A stretch of 64,000 bases of DNA from Eurosta solidaginis (lineage: Eukaryota > Arthropoda > Insecta > Diptera > Tephritidae). Location: NCBI RefSeq assembly GCF_040869045.1, contig NC_090323.1, positions 259,288,392-259,352,391 of the forward strand. The letters are read 5' to 3'. Both the position numbers and the translations under genes were made by a program. The notes beneath the pieces were generated by a model. That model searched no databases and was not told the origin of the DNA. It saw only the letters and a program-made list of their open reading frames with translations. Shown here one piece after another: positions 11,546-22,810 of this stretch (position 1 is the first letter of the stretch; every line of letters begins with the position of its first letter).

Positions 11546-13532
11546 ATCCGGTTTAAACATTAAACCAAGTACTTGTACTTTTGGTGTACCTAGTATCGAT
11601 TTTTTAGGACATAACATTTCTGGAAGAGGTATTCGACCTTCCGATGAAAAGGTATCAGCTATTCGCAATTTCGAACGTCCAAAATCAGTTAAGCAGGCAC
11701 AGAAATTTATTGGTATGGTAAATTATTATCATAGATACATTCCAAAACTAGCAGAATTTACAAACAAAATTTATGATCTAATTAACAAAGTAAATAAGAA
11801 ACGTGACAAAACTTTGGTATGGGATGAGAATTCGAATGAAGCTTTTGAATGCATTAAAGATAAATTTGCATCTACGATATTGTTAAATCATTTTAACAAA
11901 GATGCTAAATTATCTTTAACTGTAGATGCATCTAACACAGCGATTGGGGGCGTTATACAACAAAATTACAATAATAAAATTGAGCCCATTGCATTCTTTT
12001 CTAAAAAATTTTCTCCAACTGAAATTAAGTATAGTGCTTTTGATAGGGAATTATTGGCGATTTATTTAAATATAAAACATTTTAGATATCTTTTGGAAGG
12101 ACGACAATTTACAGTTTATACGGACCATAAACCTTTGACTACTGCTTTAAATTCAAAAACAGAACGAAGTCCTAGACAAACGAAACACTTGGAATTTATA
12201 GCACAATTTACTGATGACATACAACACATTAAAGGAGAATCCAATGTTGTAGCAGATACGCTATCTAGAGCTTTTGAGGTTAATGCAATATATAATACAG
12301 AACTGAATTTTAAAATTTTACAAACTGAACAACAAAAAGATGATGACTTAAATCAACTTGTATCTGATTCTCAATATCTAAATTTAAAGTTAATTAATAT
12401 TCCGATTTTAAATTTTAATATTTGGTGTGAAATTTCAGGAGAAACTCCTAGGCCATTTGTACCGAGTAATTTGCGAAAGACAGTATTTGATATTTTACAT
12501 GGAATAGCACATCCGGGTACAAGAGCTACACGACGGCTCATAGTTAAAAAATATTATTGGCCTAATATGAATAAGGATATTAATATTTGGTCAAAAGAGT
12601 GTCTTAATTGTCAAAAGTCTAAGGTTTATCGTCATACAAAATCCCCTGTTGTCAAAATTCAAATTCCCAAGAATAGATTTGAACACATCCATTTAGATAT
12701 AGTTGGACCATTACCTATTTCAAAAGGACATCGCTATATTTTAACGATTATTGAAAGATTTACCCGCTGGCCTGAGGCATATGCATTAAAAGACATTTCA
12801 GCAACTACAATTGCAAATAAGTTTTTTAGAGAATATATTTCTCGGTTTGGAGTTCCGTTAAAGATAACAACTGATCAAGGTAGCCAATTTACATCGAAAT
12901 TGTTTTCAGAGTTAACTAAATTACTTGGTAGTCACCAAATTACATCATCCGCATATCACCCTCAAGGAAATGGTATGGTTGAAAGGTTTCATAGACAATT
13001 AAAGACTACTATAATAGCTAGAGAGGACACAAATAATTGGTATGACGAGTTACCTGTCATATTACTTGGTTTGCGATCTATTTACAAAGAAGATATTTCG
13101 GCTACACCAGCGGAAATGGTTTTCGATCAGAATTTACGTTTGCCAGGGGAACTTGTTGTGCCATCAGCTAAAAATTTCTCATCAACTGAAGTTTTAAGTA
13201 ATTTACGTGAACATTTTCGAAATGTTAGATCAAATTTAAGTCATCATAAAGATGCTGATACTGGAATTTATGTTCCAAAAGATCTTCAAACTTGTAAATT
13301 TGCATTCGTTCGAGTCATTAATAAACATTCATTACAACAACCATATGAAGGACCTTACAAAATTGTGGAAAAAGACCAAAAATGTTTTAAACTTGAAATA
13401 GATAATAATATTAAAACGATTCCTATTGATAGATTAAAACCTGCAATAATTGAGACAACAGACACAAACAACACAAAGAATTTACATAAAAAGAGAGTTA
13501 CATTCAATTTGTTTAATGATAAATTTTCTTGA
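11544..13532 (+). pseudogene. LTR1 distal RT, RNase H and integrase
   Basis: Open in a frame one base ahead of gag from about 11544 to TGA at 13532. It holds the end of the RT (PSIDFLGHNISGRGIRPS and the NYYHRYIPK block), the RNase H (LTVDASNTAIGG, FDRELLAIYLNIKHFRYLLEG, TDHKPLT) and the integrase. The integrase shows the HHCC zinc motif (HGIAHPGTRA to CLNCQKSK) and a DDE core: HLDIVGPLP, TTDQGSQF, GMVERFHRQL. It ends 11 bases before the right LTR, so there is no env gene. The frame change and a small probable deletion at about 11540 separate it from the first part of pol. This part is otherwise free of stops. Confidence 0.9.
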
Positions 13533-13543
13533 AGGGGGAGTAA
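13531..13543 (+). promoter_or_regulatory. LTR1 polypurine tract
   Basis: GAAGGGGGAGTAA lies directly before the right LTR, the usual site of plus-strand priming. Confidence 0.8.
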
Positions 13544-13772
13544 TGTAGGGTTCTTATTATCTTTATTTAACTTTGTATTTTAGTTACTTTGAACTTTTTA
13601 ATTTTTAAATGTATTATTAATATATTAAGTTTCAATATTGATTTTCAATTTTCAAAAATATTCATGATTGTAAAAAAATAAAAAAATATATATTGACGCA
13701 TACATTTAGGCGTTTTAAAAAATATAATTTAAATTTTTATTATAAAATAAAAACGTAGTTTCAATTACTACA
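13544..13772 (+). repeat. LTR1 3' LTR (229 bp)
   Basis: It starts TGTAGGGTTCTTATTATC and ends TTTCAATTACTACA, followed by the CCGAC target duplication and then B1 satellite. Differences from the left LTR include a shorter A-run and several substitutions. Confidence 0.95.
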
Positions 13773-15400
13773 CCGACGGATCCCGGAAACTATGCAGAAA
13801 TGATGCCGCAAAAGTCTTTAAATGATCCCCTAATTGTCCCGAAATTACCCTGACGGGATCCCGGACGGATAGCGAAATCCATCCAGAAATGATGCCGAAA
13901 GGGTCCCCAAATGATCCCGTATTAGTCGAGAAAAAGTCCCGAAATGACCCCGACGGTATCTCGGACGAACCCCGGAAACTATGTAGAAATGATCCCGAAA
14001 TGGCCCCGTCGAGATCCCCGACGGATCCCGGAAACTATGCAGAAATGATGCCGGAAAGGTCTTCAAATGATCCCCTAATAGTCCCGAAATGATCCCGAAC
14101 GGATCCCGAAAACCAGCCAGAAATGATGCCGGAAGGGACCCCAAATGATCCCGAAAAAGTCGCGAATTAACCCCGACGGGATCCCGGACGGATCCCGAAA
14201 ACCATCCAGAAATAATGGCGGAAGGGACCTAAAATGACCCCGAAAAAGTTCCGTAATGATCCCGGAAACCATCAAGAATTTATCTCTCAAAGGTACGCAA
14301 ATCATCCCGAAAATACCCCGACTGGATGCCGAACGGATCCCGAAACCCATCCAGAAATGTTGCCGGAAAGGTCCCTAAATGTTCGCGAAAAAGTCCCGAA
14401 ATGATCCTGGAATAGTCCCGAAAATATCCCAAAATAACCCCGACGGGATCCCGGACGGATCCCAAAAACTATACAGAAATGATACCGGAAGGGTCCCAAA
14501 ATTATACCGAAATAGTACCGAAAAAGTCCCGAAATGACCCCGGCGGGATCCCGGACGCATCCCGAAAACCAATCCAAAAATGATCCCGGAAGGGTCTCGA
14601 TATGACCGCAACGGGATTACAAATAAGGCGAAGCTAATTGTAGAACCATTTTAATAAGGCAGCAGGCGCGTTGGAGCGAATGAAGAGTTACAAATAAACA
14701 TACAGGTAAAGCTAATAAAAGCGTGCTAATAAAAACAATTGATGGAGGGCGGATGGCGGGAGGAGAAGTACCGCTGCTCGTTTTTCCAAAATTGTTTAGA
14801 TCTCTATATGTGTGTGTCAGATACCAAAAACTATTGATTTAGGAGAAAATTTATATTGAGTTATAACAATTTATAGATTTTACACCAGAGGGGTGGAAAG
14901 GGAGGGAGGTTGAGGGCGGTGGGGAGCGGAGGGTGTCACTGCTCACTTTGTAAGCCCTCGACTTATTTGACCCATTGAGTCTGTGATATTGGTGAAGGCC
15001 AGTATACGTAAAGTTATTATGTGTAAAAATTATTAAAAAGCAATTGCTCGAAGGGGTCGTGGGACCCCGACCCCAATTTCCATGTTCGAAAAAAATTTCG
15101 CTAGTAGACTACTGTCTGTGTCCCAAATTTCATCAAAATCCGTGTAGCCGTTCTGGCGTGATTCAGTCGCAAAGACTAAAAAATATAATAATTAAATTAT
15201 AACAGTTCGTGTGGGGAGGGGACCTCCCCCCTTTTGAAAAATATATAGCTAGTAGATCCTTCTGGACCATTGGCTATATGTGTGCCAACTTTCATCCAAA
15301 TCCGTCCAGCCGTTCTTGCGTGATTGACTCACAAAGACAAACGTCTGGACAAACATCCAAACATCTAAACATCCAAACTTTGCCATTTATAATATACTAG

Positions 15401-18400
15401 CCTTTACCCGCGGCCCCGTCCGCAAGGAAAATTTTAAATATATGGGCTATTCGCGTTAGCCTGCTTATTATCTGTTTAAAATTTTGTTTTCTGTCTAATG
15501 CATTTTATTTTTGTAATTGAGTAAAAAAAGAACTAAATGAGCTGATAACCTGATAGGATCCCAAATGATCCCGAAATTATCCAGAAAAAGCTACGAAATG
15601 ACCCCAACGCTATCGCGGACGGATCCCAAAAACCATCCAGAAATGCCCCGAAAGGGTCTCCAAAAGTTCCCCGAATAGTCCCAAATCCCGAACGGATCCC
15701 GACAACTATCCAGAAATGATACCGAAAGGGCCCGCAAATGATCCCGTATTAGTCGAGAAAAAGTCCCGAAATGACCCCGACGGGATGCCGGACGAATCCC
15801 AAAAACCATCCAGAAATGATGTCGGAAGGGACCCCAATGATCCCGAAAAAGTCCCGCAATTATTCCGACGGGAATCTGAACGGGTACCGAAAACCATCCA
15901 GAAGTGATGCCGGAACGGTCCTCAAATGCTCACCTAATAGTCCCAAAATGACCCTGAGGGCATCCCGGACAAATCCCGAAATCCATCCAGAAATGATCTT
16001 GGTAAGGTCCCAAAATGATCCCGAAATAGTCTCGGAAAAGTCCAGAAATTACCCTGACGGGTTCCCGGACGAATCCTGAAAGCCATCCATAAATGATCCC
16101 GAAAAAGCCCCGAAATGACCCTGACGGGATCCCGAAAGGATTCCAAAAACTATCCAGAAATGATGCCGGAAAGGTCCTCAAATGATCCCCTAATAGTTCC
16201 GAAATGACCGTGACGGGATCCCGAACGGATCCCGACAACTATCCAGAAATTATGCCGAAAGGGTCCGCAAATGATCCCGTATTAGTCGAGAAAAAGTCCC
16301 GAAATGACCCCGACGGGATCCCGGACGAATCCCGAAAACCATCCAGAAATGATGCCGGTAGGTATCCCAAATGATCCCGAAATAATCCCGAAATGACCTC
16401 GTCGGCATCCCGGACGGATACCGAAAATTATCCAGAAATGATGCCGGAAAGGTCCACAAATGATCCCCTAATAGTCCCGAAATTACCCTGATGGGATCCT
16501 GGACGGATCCCGCAAACCATCCAGAAATGATGCCGGAAGAGCCCCCAAATGATCCCGAAAAAGTCCCCAAATGACCCCGACGATATCCCGGACGGATCCC
16601 GAAAACCATCCAGAAATGATGCCGGAAGAGCCCCCAAATTATCCCGAAAAAGTCCCCAAACGACCCCGACGAGATCCCGCACGGATCCCGAAAACCATCC
16701 AGAAATGATCCCGAAAAAGTCCCCAAATGACCCCGACATACTCCAGAAAAGGTTCCGAAATGGCTCCGAGGGAATCAACGACGGATCGCGAAAACCATAC
16801 AGAAATGATTCCGGAAGGATCTCAAAATGATCCCGAAATAGTCCGGAAATGACCCAGATGGGATCCCGCACAGATCCAGAAATGATCCCGGAAGGGTCCA
16901 AAAACTATCCCGGAAAAGTAACAAAAAATCCCGAAATGGCTCCTATGGCATCCCGGACGGATCCAGAAATGATCTCGGAAGGGTCCCCAAATGATCCCAA
17001 AATGGTCCCGAAATGACCCTGATGGATCCGGCAAACCATCAAGAAATTATGCCGGAAGGGTCCCCAAATGATCCCGAAATAAAACAGAAAAAGTCACGAA
17101 ACGACCCCTAGAGGATCCCCAAATGATCCCGTATTAGCCCCGAAAAAGTCCCAAAATGACCCTGACGGGATCCCGAAAGGATTCCGAAAACAATACAGAA
17201 ATGATGCCGGAAAGGTCCTCAAATGATCCCTTAATAGTCCCGAAATGACCGTGACGGGATCCCGACAACTATCCAGAAATGATGCCGAAAGGGTCCGCAA
17301 ATGATCCCGTATTAGTCGAAAAAAAGTCCCGAAAGGACCACGACGGGATCCCGGACGAATCCCAAAAACCATCCAGAAATGATACCGGTAGGTATCCCAA
17401 ATTATCCCGAAATAGTCCCGAAATTACCTCGTCGGCATCCCGGACGGATCCCGAAAATTATCCAGAAATGTTGCCGGAAAGGTTCCCAAATGATCCCCTA
17501 ATAGTCCCGAAATTACCCTAATGGGATCCCGGACGGATCCCGAAAACCATCCAGAAATGATGCCGAAAGGGTTCCCAAATGATCCCGTATTAGCCGCGAA
17601 AAAGTCCCGAAATGACCCCGACGGGGTCCCGGACGTATCCCGAAAACCATCCAGAAATGATGCCGAAAGGGTTCCCAAATGATCCCGTATTAGTCGCGAA
17701 AAAGTCCCGAAATGACCCCGACGGGATCCCGGACGGATCCCGAAAACCATCCAGAAATGATGCCGGATGAGCCCCAAAATGATCACGAAAAAGCCCCCGT
17801 ATGACCCCGACGAGATTCCGGACGGATCCCGAAAACCATCCAGAAATGATGCCGGAAGAGCCCCCAAATGATCCCGAAAAAGTCCCCAAATGACCCCGAC
17901 GATATCCCGGACGGATCCCGAAAACCATCCAGAAATGATGCCGGAAGAGCCCCCAAATGATCCCGAAAAAGTCCCGAAATGACCCCGACGGGATCCCGGA
18001 CGGATCCCGAAAACCATCCAGAAATGATGCCGGAAGGGTCCCCAAATGATCGCGAGATAGTCCCGAAATGATTCCGGAATAGTCCCGAAAATGTTCCAAA
18101 ATAACCCCGACGGGATCCCGGACGGATCCCGTAAACTATACAGAAATGATCCCGGAAGGGTCCCAAAATGATCCCGAAATAGTCCCGAAAAAGTCCCGAA
18201 ATTACCCCGGCGTAATCCCGGACCGATCCCGAAAACCATCCAGAAATGATCTCGGAAGGGTCTTGATATGACCCTTACGGGATTACAAATAAGGTGAAGC
18301 TAATTATAAAACCATGTTAATAAGGCAGCAGGCGCATTGGAGCGAATAAAAAGTTAGATAGAAACATACAGGTAAAGCTAATAAAAGCGTGCTAATAAAA

Positions 18401-19086
18401 ACAATTGATGGAGGGCGGATGGCGGGAGTAGAGGAGAGGACCACTGATCGTTCCTCCAAAATTGTCTAGATCTCGTTCTGTATGTACCAGATACCAAAAA
18501 CTATTGATTTAGGAGAAAATTTAGATTGAGTTATAACAATTTATGGATTTTACACCAGAGGGGGGAGATAAAGGGGGGCGGGCGGAGGGTGTCACTGCTT
18601 ACTTTGTAAGCCCTCGACTTATTTGACCCCTTGAATCTGTGATATTGGTGAAGGCCAGTATACGTAAAGTTATAATGTGTAAAAATTATGAAAAATAATT
18701 TCTCGAAGGGGGGACCCCCACCCCTCTTTCCATGTTCGAAAAAAATTTCGCTAGTAGACTACTGTCTGTGTCCCACATTTCATCAAAATCCGTGTAGCCA
18801 TTCTGGCGTGATTCAGTCGCAAAGACGAAAAAATATAATAATTAAATTATAACTGTTCCTAGGGGGCGGGGACCACGCCGCTTTTGAAAAATATATAGCT
18901 AGTAGATCCTTCTAGACTATTGGCTATATGTGTGCAAAATTTCATCCAAATCGGTCCAGCCGTTCTTGCGTTATTGAGTCACAAAGACAAACGTCTGGAC
19001 AAACATCCAAACATCCAAACATCTAAACATCCAAACATCCAAACATCCAAACTTTGCCATTTATAATATATATTAGATTAGACTAG
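15401..19086 (+). repeat. Element B copy 2 (B2)
   Basis: Head 15401-15555, 89-bp satellite about 15555-18285 (about 30 units), tail 18285-19086. The tail begins GGGATTACAAATAAGGTGAA and carries two diverged copies of a module of about 165 bp, then the ACATCCAA microsatellite at about 19005-19055. In the satellite, 17424-18239 is open for 271 codons on the minus strand, the longest such frame here. It is a by-product of the repeat and not a gene. Confidence 0.85.
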
Positions 19087-22000
19087 CCTTTACCCGCGCC
19101 CCGTCCGCAAGGAGAAAATAAAATATATGTGCTATTCACGTTAGCCTGCTTATCAAGTTATCTGTTTAAAAATTATTTTTCTCTAATGTATTTTGTTTTT
19201 GTAATTTAGTAAAAAAAAAAGAACTAAATGAGAAGACAAGCTGAAAGGCACGCTTTCATGAATAGTACAATACAGTTTTTTCGAATTAAAAAAATACATT
19301 TTGTTTTTAAATTAAATTAACTGATATGAAAGGGGTGAAAGAATTACTACTCATAGAACAAAGGTGTGAAACTACAATTAGCTAAAACTAAAGAGAATTT
19401 TTAGATGAAAATAGTGTTGCTTTTTCAGGTTTTAGTTGATTAAAATATTACAAAAAGTGTAATTATAGTTATAACAGTTCCTTACACTATTATAGAACGA
19501 AAAAGCTGTGTTAGATTGAAGATAAAACATACCGAATTTTAATTACGAATAATTAGCAGCAAATCCACGGCCATAAAAGCTCATAATTTTAAACGGCATG
19601 TGTGCTGAACTACCGGCTTCGAAGAGACCTAAAATTATCCCGGAAGGGTCCCAAAATGACCCCGACGGGATCCCGGACGAATCCCGAAAACCATCCAGAA
19701 AGGATGCCGGAAGGGAGCCCAAATGATCCCGAAAAAGCCCAAAATGACCCCGACGGGATCTCGGAAGGATCCTGAAAACCATCCAGAAATGATACCGGAA
19801 GGGACCCCCAAATGATCCCGAAAAAGTCCCGAAATTACCCCGTCGAGAGCCCCGGCGGATCCAGAAAACTATGCAGAAATGATGCCGGAGAGGACCTCAA
19901 ATGATCCCCTAAGAGTCCCGAAATGATCCCGCGCGGATCCCGGACGGATCCCGAAAACCATTCAGTAATGATGCCGAAAGGGTCCCCAAATAATACCGGA
20001 TAAGTAGAGAAAAAGTCCCGAAATGACCCCGACGGGATCTCTGACGAACCCCGGAAACTATGCAGAAATGATCCCGAAATAGTCCCGAAATGGCCCCGTC
20101 GAGATTCCCGACGGATCCCGGAAACTATGCAGAAATAATGCCGGAAAGGTCTTCAAATGATCCCCTAGTTGTCCCGAAATTACCCTGACGGGATCCCGGG
20201 ATCCCGAAAAAGTCCCGAAATGATCGCGACGGGATCCCGGACGGATACCGAAATCCATCCAGAAATGATGCCGAAAGGTTCCCCAAATGATCCCGTATTA
20301 GTCGAGAACAAAGTCCCGAAATGACCCCGACGGTATCTCGGACGAACCCCGGAAACTATGCAGAAATGATCCCGAAATAGTCCCGAAATGAACCCCGACG
20401 AATCCCGAAAACCATCCAGAAATGATGCCGGAAGGTACCCCAAATGATCCCGAAAAAGTCGCGAAATTACCCCGACGGGATCCCGGACGGATACCGAAAA
20501 CCATCCACATAGGATGCCGGAAAGGTCCTCAAATGATCCCCTAATAGTCCCAAAATGACCCCGTCGGGATTCCGAACGGATCCCCAAAACTATCCAGAAA
20601 TGATGCCGGAAAGGTCTTCAAATGATCCCCTAATAGTCTCGAAATCACCCTGAGGGAATCCCGGACGGATCCCGAAAACCATCCAGAAATGATGCCGAAA
20701 GGGTCCTCAAATTAAATCGTATTAGTCGAAAAAAAGTCCCGAAATGACCCCGACGGAATCCCTGACGAATCCCTAAAACAATCCAGAAATGATGCCGAAA
20801 GGGTCCCCAAATGATCCCGTATTAGTCGAGAAAAAGTCCCGAAATGATCCCGACGAGATCCCGGACGAATCCCGAAAGCCATCCACAAATGATGCCGGAA
20901 GAGACCTCAAAAAATCCCGAAAAAGTTCCGAAATAACCCCGAAGGGAACCGGGACGAATACCGAAAACCATCTAGAAATAATGCCGGTAGGTACCCAAAA
21001 ATGATCCCGAAATAGTCCCAAAATGATCCCATATTAGTCCAGAAAAAGTCCCGAAATGACCCCGACGGTATCTCGGACGAACCCCGGAAACTATGCAGAA
21101 ATGATCCCGAAATAGTCCCGAAATTACCCCGTCGAGACCCCCGACGGAAAGGTCTTCAAATGATCCCCTAATTGTCCCGAAATTACCCTGACGGGATCCC
21201 GGACGGATACCGAAATCCATCCAGAAATGATGCCGAAAGGGTCCCCAAATGATCCCGTATTAGTCGAGAAAAAGTCCCGAAATGACCCCAACAGTATCTC
21301 GGACGAACCCCGGAAACTATGCAGAAATGATCCCGAAATGACCCCGTCGATCTCCCCGACTGATCCCGCAAACTATGCAGAAATGATGCCGGAAAGGTCT
21401 TCAAATGATCTCCTAATAGTCCCGAAATGATCCCCGACGAATCTCGGAAGCTGTACAGAAATGATGCCGGAAAGGTCTTCAAATGATCCCCTAATAGTCC
21501 CGAAATGATCCCTAACGGATCCCGAAAACAATCTAAAATGATGCCGGAAGGGACCCCAAATGATCCCGAAAAAGTCGCGAAATTACCCCGACGGGATCCC
21601 GGACGGATCCCGAAAACCATCCAGAAATGATGGCGGAAGGGACCCAAAATGACTCCGAAAAAGTCCCGTGGTGATCCCGGAAACAGTAAAGAATTTATCT
21701 CTCAAAGGTACGCAAATTATCCCGAAAATACCCCGACGGGATGCCGGACGGATCCCGAAAGCCATCCAGAAATGATGCCGGAAAGGTCCCCAAATGATGG
21801 CGAAATAGTTCCGAAATTATCCCGGAATAGTCCCGAAAATGTCCCAAAATAACCCCGACGGGATCCCGGACGGATCCCGAAAACTATACAGAAATTATCA
21901 CGGAAGGGTCCCAAAATGATCCCGAAATAGTCCCGAAAAAGTCCCGAAATGACCCCGGCGGGATCCCGGACGGATCTTGAAAACCATCCAGAAATTACAC

Positions 22001-22810
22001 CGGAAGGGTCTCGATATGACCCTAGCGGGATTACAAATAAGTTGAAGCTAATTATAAAACCGTGTTAATAAGGCAGCAGGCGCGTTGGAGCGAATGAAAA
22101 GTTACATAGAAACATACAGGTAAAGCTAATAAAAGCAATTGGTGGAGGGCGGATATCAGGAGGAGAAGGAGAGGATCACTGATCGTTTTCCAAAATTGTC
22201 TAGATCTCGATCTGTATGTGCCAGATACCAAAAACTACTGATTTAGGAGAAAATTTATATTAAGTTATAACAATTTATAGATTTTACACCGGAGGGGGTG
22301 ATAAAGGGGGGGGGGGGCGGAGGGTGTCACTGCTCACTTTGTAAGCCCTCGACTTATTTGACCCCTTGAGTCTGTGATATTGATGAAGGCCAGTATACGT
22401 AAAGTTATAATGTGTAAAAATTATTAAAAAGTAATTGCTCGAAGGGGTCGTGGGTCCTCCGCCCCTCTTTCCATGTTAGAAAAAAATTTCGCTAGTAGAC
22501 TACTGTCTGTGTCCCAAATTTCATCAAAATCCGTTTAGCCATTGTGGCGTGTTTCAGTCGCAAAGACGAAAAAATATAATAATTAAATTATAACTGTTCC
22601 TAGGGGGCCGGGGACCACGCCCCTTTTGAAAAATATATAGCTAGTAGATCCTTCTAGACTATTGGCTATACGTGTGCAAAATTTCATCCAAAACGGGCCA
22701 GCCGTTCTTGCGTGATTGAGTCACAAAGACAAACGTCTGGACAAACATCCAAACATCTTCACATCCAAACTTTGCCATTTATAATATATATTAGATATAT
22801 TAGATACTAG
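19087..22810 (+). repeat. Element B copy 3 (B3), with a 400-bp foreign segment
   Basis: Head 19087-19230, then about 400 bp (19230-19620) that is not satellite and not in the other copies, then satellite 19620-22030 (about 27 units) and tail 22030-22810. The extra segment is AT-rich and I recognise nothing in it. The satellite of this copy has more irregular units than B4 or B5. A G-run lies at about 22307-22316 in the tail. Confidence 0.82.

Larger units (their letters stand above)
8246..13772 (+). mobile_element. LTR1: Gypsy-superfamily LTR retrotransposon, CsRn1/Kamikaze-like
   Basis: A full-length 5.5-kb element with two LTRs, flanked by the 5-bp target duplication CCGAC (8241-8245 and 13773-13777). 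It lies in the 89-bp satellite of B1. Order is LTR, leader with captured zinc-finger sequence, gag, protease, reverse transcriptase, RNase H, integrase, polypurine tract, LTR. The gag has a Cys-His-Cys-Cys knuckle of the kind known in the CsRn1 clade. The two LTRs differ at several sites and short indels, so insertion is not very recent. Pol is broken by a stop and a frameshift. Confidence 0.92.
5485..15400 (+). repeat. Element B copy 1 (B1), split by LTR1
   Basis: The head is at 5485-5640, 89-bp satellite at 5640-8245 and 13773-14620, and tail at 14621-15400 with a short ACATCCAA microsatellite at about 15343-15378. Without LTR1 it would be about 4.4 kb. Inside its satellite, 6690-7320 and 7600-8230 are close copies about 910 bp apart, a local higher-order duplication. 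No protein is encoded; minus-strand open frames come from the satellite. Confidence 0.85.

Noticed and set aside
17424..18239. 271-codon minus-strand frame and dozens of similar ones
   Set aside because: They are the 89-bp satellite read through. The same text appears in all three frames and no start, domain or codon bias sets one apart.
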